NCBI GenBank assembly: GCA_963513935.1
Contig: OY740769.1
Span: 104,511,762-104,575,761, forward strand
Reading direction: 5' to 3'
DNA length: 64,000 nucleotides
Source: Aphrophora alni
Taxonomy: Eukaryota > Arthropoda > Insecta > Hemiptera > Aphrophoridae
The translations under genes were made by a program, and so were the position numbers. A model generated the notes under the pieces. It was not told where the DNA came from. It made no database searches and saw nothing but the letters and a program-made list of their open reading frames with translations. Of the stretch, positions 39,349 to 50,319 are shown piece after piece (the stretch's first letter is position 1; every line of letters starts with the position of its first letter).

Positions 39349-39393
39349 AACCACTATGACCGAGCGAAAAAAGAATCGAAGGTCATAGTGGTT
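39349..39393. repeat. Perfect 13-bp stem hairpin
   Basis: AACCACTATGACC (39349-39361) and GGTCATAGTGGTT (39381-39393) enclose a 19-base loop containing GAGCGAA and TCGAA. It lies about 75 bases into the intron. Confidence 0.9.
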
Positions 39394-41552
39394 ACTTTCG
39401 ATTATTTTAAATTATTTCGTACAAAATGTTTTTAATATTTGAAATGGAATAGAAATAGTTCGTCGATTACTAAATTTCTATTCTTAAGATGATTCGGTCA
39501 CCCCCAATAATCATTTTTGTAAAATGTTGCATTTTTAGTTTTGGCTTATTTTGTTGCATGAACATCTCACCTTTCTAACTTCTGGTGATCATTTAAAATT
39601 TTAAAAGAGTTTTTTCCTTTATTTCTAAAATATTTTAAAATAAATTACAAAAAAATAGTTATTTGACGTTCGGGTGATCGAGTGTTCGTTTAAATTTTAC
39701 TATCGACTGAATACTCCAATTCTTGACTAGATGATAAGCGAACAATTAATTATGAACACCATTTTAGTAGGTCGAATCGTTCGAAGATTTTGGTGAAGTG
39801 TGAAGGTAAACCTTCAGATTCGTTTGTGACTAAATTACTTAATGAACCGTAATTTTCTTTGGCCACAAACATTGAGTAATAAACTTTTCATCGATATTAC
39901 CGGTTTTCAAATATTTGATCTCGTAAAACGATGTAGTTTGTTTATTTTTACCGGTAACTCTCAAACCAGAATTTTTGTGAAGAAGGGTCGAAATGTGTTT
40001 CTTTAGCGTTTGGTTTCGTGTATACATCCATTAGAAAGTCGTTCACCATTATTTTGATAATGTAGGGCTCCAGATATTGGTGAAATTAAGCTCTCCTTTT
40101 TTTATTTAAAGTGGAACCAGAAAGAAAGGAGCTACCATTGTAACAATTTTATCAGGTCTTATAACACTAAAGATTTGAAAAGGCTTTAACTATTTGTTTT
40201 ACTTGTTTCTATTTTGTATTTAAATTAGTTTTTTCGTGCTTATTTCACTACGAATCTTAATTTTACGAAGTGTTAACCTTTGGTTTATTTTTTTTTTAAT
40301 GAGTTAATTTGCTTATATTTTATTATCATAAACCTTGGAATACCTCATTGTAATTTTATTACCATAACAAGATTATAATTGACATTTATATATTGTATAA
40401 AAAATAAAGATAAATTTTATTTTATTGTTTAAGTAACAAGTCGTTGACATTTTGTTTCATATTTCTCTTTCTAATATTTCCTTTAGTGTTTTTATCTTGT
40501 TGTTTTTATTAATATTCTTAGAATATGTATGGTTCAATACTCGTAAAACTGACACCCCTTAGAGTTTGAGTAAAGAATAAATATAAAGAAACGTGATTTG
40601 GAATATATGTGTTGATCAGAAGGTAACTTCCTTCTTCCACCAATAATTAAGTGTGAAGGATCTGATGTTAAAATAAAGTATATATTTAACTAATGCTTTT
40701 GATAGAAAATCAAAACTAAAAGAAAAAAGTTACGTAGTTTATAATGTAGTATTTTTTAGGTTGATTTTGGGTCCATTTTTCCAAAACTTTCTAAAGACAA
40801 AACTAAACTTCAAATCAAATAATTTGAAATAATAAAATCATGATTACGCTAATCAACAAATATAACAAGTGCAACTGTTCAGTTTTAAATTAAATTGTTA
40901 TTTTGTTTATTTTAAAACCGATAACAAATTCTTTTTACATTATTCTCGTACTTTAATAATTTTATTTCCCTATAACTTTAGATATTTTATAAAATTTATT
41001 TTCTGATTAGACACTTCCTGTCACAGCCATGATTACTGTGTATTTATTTTCAAAACAGATAGCCTACAAGAGTGTGAATGTCTAAATTATTGAAAATGTC
41101 TATATCAATTTTTAATAATACCTTTTTATAATAATAATAATACTTACAGGTTAATGTTTGAAATTCCCGACTTTCTCTTTTTGCGGGTCGGAAAAAATTA
41201 TGAATAATTGAAAATCATTTTTATCAATCTTTATACGTCCAAAAAACTGTCGTCCATATACTTCCACCATATGGTGTTCGTCCATATTTTACTCAGTTCG
41301 GAAACAAATATAATCAACTGTCACATATACGGAATGTTGGGTGCCTGGAGGCACGTTAGCGACCACAAAAATGAAGTTAAGAACATGGAATTTGATACAG
41401 AGACTATATGCTTATATAGAAATTGCTATTGGTATTTGTGGTCAATGTAAAAAGTGTTTGTGTGTTATTCAACTCATAACTCACTAAAGTAGATAAACAT
41501 TTACACATTTCAATTTTGCATGTAATAGTACCAACTTTTTATGATTACAAAC

Positions 41553-42165
41553 CGTCAGGGCTCACTTTAGTGAGTACGAATTTGGCAATCCCGACAGTAC
41601 CTAGCTGGATCTACACCTTTTCCCAAGTAATCTTGAATACAATCCTTATACAATCCTCTGGACCAACTCCACTTCTCTACCAATCTTGACGCTATTAGAG
41701 TATTCCAAGGCTAGAGGTCTTTATTTTGTGCTCTTATCGTCCTTTTTTTTTTTTTTTTTTTTTTAAAGCGATGATGACCGAGAGGTTTTGCCTTGGTAAA
41801 AAAGGATAAAATCCTTAACTGCATCTACATCCATTTTCATCTAGTCTCTAGATCCCTCTATATCATTTTTCCTATCAAGGCTCTATTGCCCAACTTTTGT
41901 TCTCTTCCAATATTGTAATAACCTCTCGGTCGTCATGGCATTATAAAAACAGGAAGAATAGAGCATAAATTAAAGAAGACAAATAGTCTAATATTGTCAT
42001 CATGATCGGAAAAGAACAAGAGTTTCTTTAAAAAAAACCTGTTAAGAGAGATGAAAGAGAGTGATCTATCCCAAGTGCTCCATTGGAAAAAGTGTAGATC
42101 TAACTAGATTTCCTTGGGATTGCCAACTCGGACTCACTAAAGTGAGGCCTTGAGGGTTCCAGCTA
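41553..42165. repeat. Inverted pair of dispersed repeat family A
   Basis: The left arm (41553-41793) begins GGCTCACTTTAGTGAGTACG and includes GGCAATCCC, GGATCTACACCTTTTCCC and GATGACCGAGAGGTTTTGCC. The right arm (41915-42165) is its diverged reverse complement, with CTCGGTCGTCAT near the centre and GACTCACTAAAGTGAGGCC at the far end. Each arm is about 240-250 bases with about 120 between. The outer ends carry the palindrome CTCACTTTAGTGAG. Whether this is one fold-back element or two insertions facing each other is not resolved. No coding capacity. Confidence 0.75.
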
Positions 42166-43711
42166 CAAAGTTTACGTGGAGATTTTAACAAGTTCTCAAT
42201 GAAGAACAGTATACGCATATTGTACACATCCAAACAGTAAGTTCGAATCATTCATTAAATGCAAAATGAATAATGTTTATATTTTGGAAAGGTTAGGCTA
42301 TCACTAGTCGAACCTCAAAATTGTACATTACTTGTAAAGACAAGTTGATTAATCATTTGTAAATTTTTTAAATATTTTATTCTAGATTTTGAATTGATAG
42401 GAGACACAATCTTACATTGGAAAGTGGTCCTTGGTATTACCTAATAGTACACAAATAAGAAAAAAACACGCACAAAAACACTTTACGAAGTTCTATAATA
42501 TTTCGTAAACACTGTTCAATTTCTAAATCAGTAGAGAGTATAAAAAGAAGACTGAATTGCTTTAATCTAGAATGGATCTAGATAGTTATCCGATTTTTTT
42601 CTCTTAAACCTGTTGGGAAAGGAAAAAGGATGATTTATCTAGGTTCTCCAGATTTTGTGACCTATTGATGAGACTGTTCCCATATTCTTAGTTCTGAGGG
42701 TTGAATTCTGGAGGGAGTGATTTTATAATTTTCGCCATAAAGCAGTCATCAAAAGTGACAAACTTGTGAATTGCTGCAAGTTAAGTAGGAGGTTTCTCTA
42801 TGAAACCATGATTTTTACATCATTCCTGTGGCAATATATTGAGCTGGGGAAAATCTGCACTTTAGTTGGTAGATAACATTTTTGTTGTACATATATGATC
42901 ACCTTAAATTTTAAATTCTTTTTGACTAGAGGCACTATTGAAATTGTTGGAGGGAAGATGTATTTTGCATGTTTTGCATCTTGGCCTATATTACATCGAA
43001 AATAACCACGAGGAAGATTAGTTTGTTTAGGTGTGTTGGGATCCGAAAGCTTGGGGTGAACTAACATGTGTTTTTTTTTATTTGTGGGCTGTTTAAACAA
43101 GAGGTTCTCTGAGAAGATGTATATGAAAAAGAAACAATCATTAAACAGTTGTATGAACCACTTACTTTTAACATATTTTGGACAGGCTTGACTTTTATTT
43201 TAGTCTAGCTTAAGTATTAACTGATTTTTAATGTATAAAACCTAACCCATAACAAATTAAACTGTGAAGATGCAACGAAAAATCTAAAGCAACCATCAAA
43301 TTCGTTATAGTAACCTATCTATTTCTGGCGGGCCAAGAAAACTGAAAAAGTCATATTACACGATAATTATTACAATTTTAATTAAAGAAACAAGGCGTCC
43401 ATAAAACCAAATACGAATCACAATTAGTTCATAGCAGTCTACCAACTTCATCACATAAAAAAATATATATATTTTCGTCTTTGGTGTTTTTATCCTCTGA
43501 TGGTCTCCCACCCCCCCTCTATTTTTGTATACAAAATATTTTATTAAATATGGATATTTTAAAAAATTAATTAATTAAAATAGTTTGGGCACGACTTTTG
43601 GGACATGTGAAAATTCTGTCAATAACATTTTTCTAAACGACGTGGCTATAGAAGATGTATTATGAAAGATAATATCACCCCATTGGTCTCAGGTGTAATT
43701 TTATAATTTAA

Positions 43712-43945
43712 AACGTCCTCAAGGCCTCAATATTACGGATGTGGCTTTCTTTATATCGTTTGGATTAGATCCCTCTCCTCCATCTTTTCTATCAGGTTTC
43801 TCTTGATCAACTTCTCCTCTTCCGACCATGTCACTATAAAAGTATTCGAGCTCTAGCAGTCTTTATTTTATCTTTTTTTCTTCTTTTTTTAAGAAGATAA
43901 TGTGACCGATAGATTTCTCTTTTAAACGACAAGGAAAAAAATATA
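43712..43945 (+). repeat. Dispersed repeat family A, single copy
   Basis: CCTCAAGGCCTCAATATTACG, then GGATTAGATCCC, TCTTTTCTATCAGG, GTCTTTATTTTATC, a T-rich run and AATGTGACCGATAGATTTC follow the order seen in the 41.55-kb arm. It is more diverged than either of those arms. Confidence 0.55.
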
Positions 43946-45320
43946 GGTTAATAACTTCTAAAATGTTGAACTTTTCCGGTTTTATTTACCATTCAATATT
44001 TGTTTAAGCTCTTCTTACGTAATTATTTAATGATTATTCCGCGACTGCCACAGGGAGTATTATTTACGTAAGTAGAGATAACACTGTCATAACTAAATTT
44101 ACCTAGCAACATCGGTAACAGCAGTCCTAGTCCTAGATTTATGTTGAAGCAATAGTTGATTGCGAGGGCTGTGAAAAGAATTCAAGGACGTTATGACAAG
44201 ATTAGGTGCACAAGTCAAGTGTCAATAGTAAAGAGAAAGTAGGTTTTATTGATAACATGACGTAAATAGTAGAAGCTTACAATGTTTGTTTTGTAAACCA
44301 TGCCCAAGGGTACTTGTAACTGAGGAAGGTCACGTGACTTCATGACTGAATATGGTAATCCCCGGTATTTATACAAGGATTCGAAATAACACGAAATGTC
44401 AATTCTATTATAAATATTGCAGGAAGTCATTTATAATCCTTTCTTGCGGAATTGTAACCAAAGAACAATTTTGTAGACTTTCATACCATGTAGCCTACAA
44501 ACTCTTTCACGTACAAAGAAACATAAAAATATGTTGAAAACATAAACCAAAGGAAAAATTAACTTGTTTTATGATATTAAATTTTGAATGGAGGTGGATC
44601 AAATCCATTTTTGTTTTAGACAAGTTATTTAATTTGGCAAATTGTAGTTAGTTGTTAATCTTCATACTTTAAAAAATTTGGTTGCTTAAAAATGTCATTT
44701 TTCGAGTAATACTAATTAGTTTTAAATCTCAATTTTTCGGAGGTTTACCTCAGAGGCTATTTTTGATTAATATTGAATACAATAGTTAAACTGTTTTTTA
44801 AATCGTATTTTATTGTAGATTCTCCAAATTTAATATTATGAAAATTATATTGTTACTGTTCAAAGAGTACTGAAAAACTGTTGTCAACGGATAAATATAC
44901 ATTTCGTAAAATACACATCTTTCGTCAAATTTGTTTGCTTTTGTTCTTTAAAGGTGAAAAATCTCGGTTATCATCGTCGTTTGTCATCCTAACAAACAAA
45001 AAACAAGAAGATAATACCCCTAACCTGCGAATACCGTCATCCCATCCAATGTTATTGTAGATGTCATTGGACAGGCATCATAAGACTGGCACGAACGTAG
45101 AGACTAATTAATACAGCTAAGAATTTCTATAAAACAGGGCTGGGTAATTATCATGATGTCACGTCAACCCGTTTTAATAAATATCCATTTCTTGTCATTA
45201 TATAATTCAATAAGTTCATGATCATGTTTCTATGATGTCAGGAATTTCATCTCTACTATCATAACTGGCAAGGTTGTAATTTAGTATTAAATTTGGTTAC
45301 ATACAATAGCAACTTATAGT

Positions 45321-45632
45321 TATTCTAAGTTATTTAATACTTAGTCCGTCTTGTGACTTATTTTGTAACATATGTTACGCGTTTCAGAACGTATGTTCCA
45401 TCTTCAGACTCGCTCCTGAGATATCGTTAAAACATTAAAACATTACAAAACTTACACAACACATACAATAAACAAATAACACTCAAAAGCGCGACAAGTG
45501 TACACTAATGGTTCAAGAACGACTCAGGAGCGAGTCTGAAAATGGAACATACGTTCTGAAACGCGTAACATATGTTACAAAATAAGTCACAAGACGGAGT
45601 AAGTATTAAGTATTAAATAACTTAGATTAAAA
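45321..45632. repeat. Inverted repeat, arms of about 100-110 bp
   Basis: The left arm (45321-45420) and right arm (45523-45632) are nearly perfect reverse complements: CTCAGGAGCGAGTCTGAA at the inner edge, then GGAACATACGTTCTGAAAC, GCGTAACATATGTTAC and AAAATAAGTCACAAGACGG. The spacer is 102 bases. The right arm has one small extra duplication (AAGTATT). Within each arm, CTGAA(G/A)ATG plus a GAAC-ATAC-GTTC hairpin plus TGAAAC resembles the motif at 17184 and 58002. High arm identity suggests a fairly recent event or gene conversion. Confidence 0.88.
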
Positions 45633-45866
45633 TCTGTGACTTGGATAAGATTACTCAAAAAATGAGTTTTAATCACTTTTATTATAGTTATTATATTGCA
45701 CGTTAGCTTCAATATAAGGGTACCTTAACTAAGTACGTTGTGAAAAGTAATAACATAAAATATAATTTAATAATTAGATTCGATGAAATTAAAGACCTAC
45801 CGACAAATGTTAAAACTCGGGTTAAGGTTATGGTGATTGTTACAATTTATACATTTTCTGTTCCAG

Positions 45867-45968
45867 GTTAAAACTAACGGCAGAAGACAGGAAAGGAGAA
45901 AAACCTGGCAAACTCGATCCTGATCTGTATGACCCTTTCTCAAACAGAGATATGACACATGCTACACC
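45867..45968 (+). CDS. Second coding exon of a probable SLC36-type amino-acid transporter
   Basis: Bounded by TTTTCTGTTCCAG at the acceptor and ACC|GTAAGT at the donor. The first base completes the codon split with 39275; 33 full codons follow, including LKLTAEDRKGEKPGK, LDPDLYDPFSNR and DMTHAT, ending two bases into a codon that is probably Pro. The YDPF-x-x-R-x-x-x-H-x-T pattern just before the first membrane helix is what I expect in insect proton-coupled amino-acid transporters (SLC36, pathetic-like), where a glycine-rich first helix follows. That helix must be in a later exon; I find none in the remaining 18 kb. Family assignment rests on one short motif. Confidence 0.6.
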
Positions 45969-46261
45969 GTAAGTACTTTATTTGTTACAAACTCTATAAG
46001 ACGGTTAGGTCGCGAAAAATCCAATTTTTTAAGAAAAATTTTGTACTGATTTTTTAAATTAACTATGAACAAGTATATATACATCTATATAGTTACATGA
46101 TTATCTTTGTACCTTGTGATTATTTGATTAGCTTTTTCATGTCTAGTGCATAGCGGAAAACCGATTAACTTTTAGGGGCTGTTAATGAAACTACGGGGTA
46201 AGATAGGCAATTTGATAACATCAATCAAGTGTTTAAAAATGACTGACTAATTATACATAAG

Positions 46262-46338
46262 TATCTCCGTGGTTAAGAGGCTTAAAAGCGCAAGTAACTT
46301 GACAAAGGATTGGTGGGTTCGATTCCTACCTAACGCAC
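46262..46338 (+). pseudogene. tRNA-derived (SINE-like) segment
   Basis: TCTCCGTGGTTAAGAGGC resembles a degenerate pol III A box with the long D-loop of Leu/Ser-type tRNAs. About 35 bases on, GGTGGGTTCGATTCCTACC gives a complete T-arm (five-pair stem with one G-T) with a perfect B box. There is no matching acceptor stem, so it is not a working tRNA. It is probably the head of a tRNA-derived SINE, but I cannot define a body or tail. Confidence 0.55.
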
Positions 46339-46416
46339 AAGGTTTTTCTATTGGCGCGCTTCGTACAGGAATAAACCTGTAAAAAATTGTCACACTCTAT
46401 TTATTTGTTTTATAAC

Positions 46417-46567
46417 TTTCTCAGACTCCCATACATAGTCAAACTAGTAATCAAGGCAGAAACTTTCTCACATACCCATACATATTAAGACTATAAATGT
46501 ACAAAAAATATTGTACTAAGTTTCTCAGACTCCTATACATAGTCAAACTAATAATCAATGCAAAAAT
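46417..46567. repeat. Short tandem repeat of about 50-bp units
   Basis: CTTTCTCAGACTCCCATACATAG at about 46420 recurs as TTTCTCAGACTCCTATACATAG at about 46525, with a diverged copy (CTTTCTCACATACCCATACA) between them. Confidence 0.75.
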
Positions 46568-46673
46568 ATTAATTTTTGTTTATACAAATTCACATGGACG
46601 TAAATTTATATTATAAATACACATACTCTCCAATTATACCCTCTTTATTACATGGTTTTTAACTTAAATATGT

Positions 46674-48233
46674 TATAACGATCTCAAACGATCACAATGG
46701 ATAAATAATTAATTAGGCCTAGTATCAAATATTAAAATAATAATAATAATCAATCAAAAAGTTAATATTAATAAATAATTGTATAAATGTGTAAAATGAG
46801 ACAAAAACACATGTGAACAAGCAACCTTACCGAAAGAGCAGCTGCAAGGTTAAGTTTGGAAGATAACTGTACAAATTGACAAACGTGACAAGAACAAGGG
46901 AAAGAAGACATTCTGTTTTACTTAAGAGAAGAAAGTTCGCCGACATAAATAAAAAATAAGTAGAAAACATAACGGAGTTTTGCTATTCAACGCAGCTGCG
47001 TGTCGTAAAACTGGGAACCAAGAAAAAATGAGAAAGCGAATACCTAACGGTATCTCCGAGGGCGAAGTCAGCGCGTGTAAGAAAAAATTAACGATTTTAG
47101 AAAGTTAGAGGTCCAATCAGAAGAGACCTGAGTTTTAAAAAATGAGATTTTGACCAATAAGCGAAGAGGACGCTACACTTGAAATTCGGGAGAGGTGAAA
47201 TCCAACGGTAAGGAGATTCAGTCTAGAACTGGGGTGGAGAGCGTGTAGGCTTGGCTTACAGCTAGGAATCAGAGTAGGAGGTGTTAAGAGTTAACCTGAG
47301 AACCTGAGAGTTAATTCAAAGTCATCGAGTAATTTAAAGGCAGAGTCGCCACAAAATTTAGTAGTTTTTTTGAAGTTTGTTAGTAATCATAATTAAAATA
47401 GAGTCAAAGAGTATAAAATTCATAAAAGAAGAGGAGAGAATCATCGCGTCGAAATCAATAGTTAGTCGAGAACGAGTAAGGAGACCAAACAAAGTTTAGC
47501 GGACGTAACACCAGAGATTCACCATCCGTAAATGAACCAGTGATTGCAGCATCCGACCTCCCAGGATAAGGATACGTCTTGTGTTAGTGCATCGTTAGTG
47601 ATTGTGTTGTGTACAAGTGCCAAAAATTATAGCGGACGAGGAGAATTGTTTGATAAGTACAAAATTTCATAATTAATAATCATTAGAGTTAGTATTTCAC
47701 TTTGATGAGTCATAAAAGTTCCCATGCCCGAGATAAGAGTCAAGTTTTTTTTATAATTTAAATTAAAAGTAAAGTAATTGAGCTAGCCGGCAAAATAAAA
47801 GTAAATTTGGAAATATAAGTTAATTAAAGAAAATTGTTTGGTTTTTTGTAATAAAATTGATATAAATTTAATAAGAACATTTGGACAAGATCTGTAGAAA
47901 CATTTGTAGAGTTTTGTTTTTATGTAAATTGAATAATCAATTTAGATTATAAATTTGTCATCCATAATATTGTGTATTAGAGTAAATTAGTTTTAAAGAA
48001 TGCAAGTGTGAGAGAATGAAGTAGTCTTAAGATATTCAATGAATAGTTAATTGAATTGATACTTGTTTGTTATAAATAATTGTTTGATAATAAATCCTGA
48101 AGATAGTTAAAGGGTAAAAAACTTGTTTTGTGGAACTAATTTAACTAAACCATCCTAGTTTTCAAAATAATTAAAATAAATTAATTTAAAAGTAAATAAA
48201 AAATTAAACATATAACAAATTTTAATTGTTATA
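46674..48233 (+). repeat. 5' LTR (1560 bp)
   Basis: Starts TATAACGATCTCAAACG and ends TTTTAATTGTTATA; the ends form the short inverted repeat TATAAC/GTTATA in place of the usual TG...CA. It matches the 3' LTR throughout without indels. Differences I found are at 46853 (A/G), 47339 (G/C), one in the CAAACAAAG/CAAACAGAG stretch near 47490, three near 47842-47860, and one near 47949. It should contain promoter and polyadenylation signals, which I cannot place by eye. Confidence 0.97.
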
Positions 48234-48235
48234 TT

Positions 48236-48253
48236 TGGCGCCCAACGTGGGGC
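48236..48253 (+). promoter_or_regulatory. Primer-binding site, tRNA-Lys type
   Basis: TGGCGCCCAACGTGGGGC begins two bases after the 5' LTR. It is an 18-base perfect complement to the 3' end of the tRNA-Lys used as primer by several retroelements, and places minus-strand initiation exactly where expected. Confidence 0.9.
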
Positions 48254-48364
48254 TCATTAAAGTGAATTTTAAATTGCTAGTTATAGAATTGTTAGAGGAT
48301 AAGAATATTAACATTGTTACAGGAAATATTGTGTGGTAGATAATAGGTTAGAGTAGTATTTTTT

Positions 48365-49948
48365 ATGTTAACCAGAAGTAAAAAGAGGGAATTAGAACTT
48401 AAAATGGCAGATGAAAGTGAAATATATAATCAATTGGGATTAAATAGTGGGAGTTTAAATTTTAGTCAAGAAGGGGAACAATTAGAGTCAGTTAATCAAA
48501 ATGGGGAATTAGAAGTAGAAGGTAACGTAAATTCACGGGCGGGGACAGAAGTAGACAATCCAACAACATCGGCGACAGTGCAAGTAGGAAACGCGGGTAT
48601 GACAATGATACAGGAAATGTTAGAGCGGATGGCGGAAAAGATGGCAGAGGAAAACCGGAGAAACACGGAAAAAGCGACAGAAGAGAACCGGAAAATCGCG
48701 GAAAAAACGGCGGAAGAGAACCGGAAGGGTTTTGAAAAATTCGAAAAAACTATGGAAGAGAAATTTGGGGAAGTTAAGGGTAGTCTAACCGCATTAGAAG
48801 AAAAATTTAACAGGAGGATAAATGAGCGTTTTGACGGAGTCAGCAGTCGAGTAGAGATGGTCGAAACACAAGTCGCGGAAATTCGTACGAGCGTCGAAGA
48901 GAGGTTAAAGAAGACGGAAGAAGAATTCGGCAATCGAGTCAAGGAATTTCGCGCGGAAACGAAGGTTCGCGTGCAAGAACTCGAAAACCGTGGCGTAGTC
49001 GTCAACAATCGGTTGGAAGAACTCGCGGCGAAAGACGAAGAAATCGGGGAAATATGCACGAAAAATAATGAAAGTAACATCGCGAAAATTGAGGAGAATG
49101 CGAAGAAGACGGACGAGGTCGCTAAAAAATTAATCGAATTAGATAGGAGATTAAAAACGGTCAGAAATTCAGGGGAAGGATATTGTCACGAGCCAGAAGT
49201 AAGAAATATTAGTTTCTCGGGAAAAGAGAGGTTTCCAATACAATTTCTAAATGTAATGGAAGAGATAAGCGAGCAGGTAGTTGGAAACGGCATGCATTGG
49301 ATTGACCGATATTTAAAAGACGAGGCTTATATATGGTGGCAGCTACATAGGAGAAGTGTTAAAAATTTTAAAGAATTTGAGGAATTGTTTAGGGAGAAAT
49401 ATTTCAATGAAATAATACAAGCAAAAATTAGGGACCATTTGGAGTTTGGGAAATTTAGAGGCAGAATGAACGACGAGGCAATTGCATATGTAGAAATGTT
49501 GATGTTACAATGTTCCGAGTTAAGTCCACCGTTAGCAGAGGAACAATTAGTTTATAAGGCGGGAAAGCATTTCCATCCAAATATCTTAATTGCAATAATT
49601 ACACGGGGAATTAAAAAGAAAACAGAATTTATAAAACTGCTCATGGAATTCGAACATGCTAAAATAGAAGAAGTCAATGAAAGGGAAAGGGTAAACAATA
49701 ATAGAGGAAATTTTAGGGAACATGTAAACAATAACAAACCGAATAATTGGGGTAGACGACCGAGTGACCATATGACTCCATGGCGAGAACAAGGTCATAA
49801 ACCAGTTGAGTGGAGAAGGGACGTAAACAACAAGCCGGAATACGGAAAGGGTGTCAACAATGCAAGGCAGAGCGATGACCCAAGGAATCAGGACAGAAGG
49901 GTATACAAAGACCAGATGGCAAACCGTCGTGACGAGCGAGCTGTATGA
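48365..49948 (+). CDS. Gag-like structural protein of the LTR element
   Basis: A 527-codon ORF, uninterrupted. Residues about 1-75 are acidic and polar; about 80-270 are a long charged coiled coil with three copies of an 11-residue pattern around AEENRK; about 278-445 resemble a retrotransposon Gag capsid domain, with the aromatic block AYIWWQ near residue 321, FEELFREKYF after it, and a helical run to LLMEFEHAKIEE. The C-terminal about 80 residues are Asn/Arg-rich (VNNNKPNNWGRR) and lack a CCHC zinc knuckle, so RNA binding would depend on the basic tail. The start at 48365 is the first ATG after the primer site. The last few codons may be derived from the deletion junction with integrase. 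The ORF overlaps the integrase tail in a different frame. Confidence 0.88.
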   Translation: MLTRSKKRELELKMADESEIYNQLGLNSGSLNFSQEGEQLESVNQNGELEVEGNVNSRAGTEVDNPTTSATVQVGNAGMTMIQEMLERMAEKMAEENRRNTEKATEENRKIAEKTAEENRKGFEKFEKTMEEKFGEVKGSLTALEEKFNRRINERFDGVSSRVEMVETQVAEIRTSVEERLKKTEEEFGNRVKEFRAETKVRVQELENRGVVVNNRLEELAAKDEEIGEICTKNNESNIAKIEENAKKTDEVAKKLIELDRRLKTVRNSGEGYCHEPEVRNISFSGKERFPIQFLNVMEEISEQVVGNGMHWIDRYLKDEAYIWWQLHRRSVKNFKEFEELFREKYFNEIIQAKIRDHLEFGKFRGRMNDEAIAYVEMLMLQCSELSPPLAEEQLVYKAGKHFHPNILIAIITRGIKKKTEFIKLLMEFEHAKIEEVNERERVNNNRGNFREHVNNNKPNNWGRRPSDHMTPWREQGHKPVEWRRDVNNKPEYGKGVNNARQSDDPRNQDRRVYKDQMANRRDERAV

Positions 49949-50066
49949 AGGACCCTATAAAATAGTAAATAAATTAGGAAACACTACATATAGGTTAGGA
50001 CACATAAATAAAAATAAAATTAGGGGAATATTTAATTGTAGATTGTTAAAGAAATATTATAATTAA
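49938..50066 (+). pseudogene. C-terminal fragment of integrase
   Basis: In the +1 frame relative to gag, 42 codons read ELYEGPYKIVNKLGNTTYRL, then GHINKNKIRGIFNCRLLKKYYN and a TAA at 50064-50066. The LYEGPYKI block and the following Tyr-x-Leu, with an ending of the form N-x-x-x-LKKYY, are the last part of Ty3/Gypsy integrases, after the catalytic core. All catalytic residues are absent. The deletion junction that fused gag to this tail lies at about 49915-49937. This fragment is the main evidence that the parent element carried a normal pol. Confidence 0.8.
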
Positions 50067-50319
50067 GGACATTAGAATAAACTTAGGCAGTAAACAAAAC
50101 ATAAACAATAAAGGAGAAAGAGTGAAAGGAAAACCATAAAAGGGACTAGGGTTGACCACAAAAGGAACAATAGAAGAAAGGTCTATTGTAAGACAGTGGG
50201 TAACCGCAACATAAAGGGCATTGTAAGAAAAAGGTTCTTTACAATCTATTGTTAAAGAAACGGGCACAAGAAAAAATTTATCTTGAAGCATTTCAAAGAC
50301 AAATTTTATCTGGGGACAG
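50067..50319 (+). other. Short 3' internal region of the LTR element
   Basis: About 250 bases of purine-rich sequence between the integrase stop and the 3' LTR, with no env ORF. The expected polypurine tract next to the LTR is weak: the last bases are CTGGGGACAG, and a longer purine run (AATAAAGGAGAAAGAGTGAAAGGAAAA in two pieces) lies near 50107-50133. Confidence 0.6.

Larger units (their letters stand above)
39276..45866 (+). other. Intron 1 of the transporter-like gene (within coding sequence)
   Basis: A 6.6-kb GT-AG intron. It holds the hairpin at 39349-39393, three copies of dispersed family A (41.5-43.9 kb), a T-run at about 41738-41764, and the inverted pair at 45321-45632. The remaining sequence (39394-41552, 42166-43711, 43946-45320) is AT-rich and I see no alternative exon in it. 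Confidence 0.7.
45969..46673 (+). other. Start of the next intron, up to the LTR element
   Basis: AT-rich intronic sequence carrying a tRNA-like segment, a short tandem repeat and, further on, the LTR element. No coding exon is seen. Confidence 0.6.

Noticed and set aside
46262..46338. Functional tRNA gene
   Set aside because: B box and T-arm are good, but the acceptor stem does not pair and the anticodon arm is not formed.
48496..49080. 194-codon - strand frame opposite gag
   Set aside because: Shadow of the gag coiled-coil region; Ser/Phe-rich as expected from reading Glu/Lys codons backwards.
50067..50319. env gene of an errantivirus-type element
   Set aside because: Only about 250 bases with no ORF between the integrase stop and the 3' LTR.
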